In this document: positions 37,081 to 39,121 of the stretch, piece by piece | Layout: each line of letters starts with the position of its first letter | Position numbering within the stretch: position 1 is the stretch's first letter | Assembly: GCA_036897095.1 (NCBI GenBank) | Contig: JAYMSP010000911.1 | Location: 1-39,121, forward strand | Length of the DNA stretch: 39,121 nt | Reading direction: 5' to 3' | Source of the DNA: Plantago elongata | Lineage: Eukaryota > Streptophyta > Magnoliopsida > Lamiales > Plantaginaceae | Made by a program: the position numbers and the translations under genes | The notes under the pieces: model-generated | What the model was told of the DNA's origin: nothing | The model's database searches: none | Seen by the model: the letters and a program-made list of their open reading frames with translations, nothing else

Positions 37081-37899
37081 CATGTCTTAAACCATACGAA
37101 TAATTAAATACAATATTGTGCCACAAAATGAGCAGCAATTTGTTTAATTTATCTTCGAAGCCTAGTTACATTTTATCAAAGTAAAATCTTTAGTATATAT
37201 GCAAACTCAATTTGTTATGACCAAATCAAATGTATATATACATTATAGTCCATATATATATTCATGTACTTCACGAATTCCTGCACTAGCTTTAAAGAGT
37301 AAATTTAATCTAATTTTATAATAGTAGAGATTAGCTAGCAATGTTAGATTATGACATGGGTCATACTCACGATCATAAATAGTTGCGGTTGTGAGCTGAA
37401 ACCATTTCGATGATCACTGAATAAAAAATTGTATATAATGGGTGTCCGGCGATCATGAATAGTGTTTTTTTAATTGAAAAAATTGTATTTTTTAAACATG
37501 TTTAACATATATATTATAAAAATTATTAGAAGTTGAAATTACTCAAATTGATATAAACTAATATTTTATTATTATTGTAAGAGTCGGAAATTTAAAATAA
37601 TCGAAATATAGTTAAGGGTGGTCTTTATTTACAAAGAATGAAAATTCTGAAAATCAGTGTAACTTTTATATTTTATTAATTATAATTAAATGAAAATAAA
37701 AAAGTAAAAAAGAAAAAAGAAGAAGAAGATGTTGTCCAACTTCTATAGCCTGACTGTGTGAAGTCCAACTTGATTAATTGAAGGTTGCCCTTCCACCACG
37801 ACCGGCCGTGGTGCTTTATTGGAGCATCGAAGGTTTGTTAAACTATATCGTATTCTTATTAATTATACATCACTATAATCATAATAACCGAATTATATA

Positions 37900-38105
37900 T
37901 CTATATATATAATAAAGTGATGATTTAATTGAAAGAAAAGTTGTGCCATATAAGCAAAAACTGAGGCGGCATTTTAAAGCCTAAATCATTTCATCTATAA
38001 ATCTATCATAATCAACTTTTCTTCATACTCATTCACGTAAATCAAATTTTAATTGTTAAAATTTTCTACATAAATGGAATCATGCATGAACTAATTATAT
38101 TCCAC
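37900..38105 (+). mobile_element. Helitron-like 5' terminus, copy 2
   Basis: It begins TCTATATATATAATAAAGTG and shares with copy 1 the string pattern GATGATTTAATT, TGTGCCATATAAGCAAA, GGCATTTTAAAG and TCAAATTTTAATT over about 200 bp, in the same orientation. Terminus similarity suggests a Helitron family; no 3' end or Rep/Hel gene is present. Confidence 0.4.
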
Positions 38106-38492
38106 TAAACTAGCCTATCTTTTTGTTTATTTTTTTTTAAATTTACTTTGATCATTAATTAATTTTGTACTGACATAATTTGAAAAAAACGAAAATTTTA
38201 GTTATTTTGATATTGATAGTGCTCTATATATTTCAGACATAGACCATATATGTTAACTATATATATTCTTATTTTCTTAATTATTGTGTTATAGAAATGT
38301 TAGTTAAATATTTATTCGAAAATTTAGTTAATTTTATATGACTTCAATTATAATCCACGTTTTTAGTGACTTTATTTCACCATGACTAGAGACTTTATTA
38401 CATAAGAGATAAATTCTTAATATCGTATGAGAATCCATATCACAATAATGTATTTCATATTAATTAATTATTTATTTTATAGCAATATCATA

Positions 38493-38727
38493 CTCACCCG
38501 GTCTTTTATATTTTGATTTGGTGTGTATTTTTATAAATAAAATAAAATAATAAGTAGATAGTGTAAGAGAGGATATAATAAGAAGTAAGAGATATGATGG
38601 ATAAAGTATGAAATATAATCTTTAAAAAATTAATAGATGATAATAGTGGTTTATGAAAAATGAAAGATTAAACATAACAAAAACTCTAAATTGTCAAAAT
38701 ATAAACCTTTAAAACGTGCAAGGGAGG
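38493..38727. mobile_element. Stowaway-like MITE, diverged
   Basis: The left end CTCACCCGGTC and the right end, reverse-complemented to CCTCCCTTGCACG, are imperfect Stowaway termini. Both arms carry TATTTTGA at similar depth, and TA flanks both sides (38491-38492, 38728-38729). Length is about 235 bp. The termini are mutated, so the class is probable rather than certain. Confidence 0.55.
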
Positions 38728-38730
38728 TAC

Positions 38731-38754
38731 TATATATATATATATATATATATA
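38731..38754. repeat. (TA)12 microsatellite
   Basis: Twelve uninterrupted TA units lie directly after the MITE at 38493-38727. They are likely length-variable. Confidence 0.95.
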
Positions 38755-39121
38755 ATCATGTGGCTACCATATATATTCACCCTCATATGTAGTGAGTTTT
38801 AATGCTAATAAGTCAATTTTCAACTGTATGGATGGGGTATCCAAACTTGGAAACTCAATCTAAAGTGGTAAAATTATAAACTCTAAAAATGTGATATTCT
38901 CAATTTAGCAACTCAATTCGAATGGTAATTATCTTCTATGAATGAGATAATTCAAACTTAAAAGTCAGTTAGAAACGTAACCACAATATATGCAAAATAC
39001 TTTAAAATTTTAACAATTGCATTTGAGAATTCAATTCAAAGGAAAACAAACTTAAAGTTTGGTATAAATACAATTTAGAAACTATTAGAAGATTAGACCT
39101 AACTATGAAAAATACCTCAAG
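38755..39121. other. AT-rich terminal stretch
   Basis: Nothing recognisable; short imperfect repeats of the type AACTCAAT occur, but no gene, RNA or element boundary is visible. Confidence 0.35.

Overview
The window is nuclear DNA from a flowering plant, probably a eudicot. The evidence is spliced genes with long AT-rich introns, a non-RD LRR receptor-kinase cluster, a PICKLE-type CHD3 remodeler, a type-2 lipid-transfer protein, and typical plant MITEs (Stowaway, CACTA). I cannot name the species from sequence alone.

Layout. At 1-750, minus strand, is the 5' end of a 40S ribosomal protein S7 (eS7) gene, with a leader intron and three site II (TGGGCY) promoter boxes; a GC-rich inverted-repeat element (about 780-1722) lies directly upstream. 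From 2434 to 17323 is a decaying LRR-RLK subfamily XII cluster, all on the plus strand: one full-length three-exon gene (2434-6037), a relic of the last kinase exon (6288-6660), a very short 3' relic (10258-10430), and a nearly complete copy broken by frameshifts (13725-17323). An intronless poly(A)-binding-protein-like gene with four RRMs but no visible MLLE/PABC domain lies inside this cluster on the minus strand (7468-8919). A Stowaway MITE, a tandemly duplicated LTR-like repeat with a poly-C tract, and a CACTA-type MITE fill the spaces between.

From 17753 to 35350 are two minus-strand genes: a single-exon type-2 nsLTP (17753-18037) and a complete PICKLE/CHD3 gene (19079-34832). I rebuilt the PICKLE gene as 30 coding exons in consistent phase, giving 1,385 residues, very close to the length known for Arabidopsis PICKLE. 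Intron 24 appears to use a GC donor. Intron 1 holds a tiny tRNA-derived SINE with a perfect 18-bp target-site duplication, and intron 17 holds a Stowaway element. The 5' leader also has an intron, and site II boxes lie upstream.

From 35360 to the end I see no protein gene. This part holds a degenerate tRNA-Val(AAC) copy, a diverged pair of Helitron-like 5' ends, a Stowaway-like MITE and a (TA)12 microsatellite.

The genes do not form a pathway. RPS7 and PICKLE are housekeeping or chromatin genes flanking a fast-evolving immune-receptor-type cluster. I did not find a wholly new system. The most interesting observations are the MLLE-less PABP retrogene, the intron difference between the two RLK paralogues, the multi-step decay of the second RLK, the GC-AG intron and the minimal SINE.
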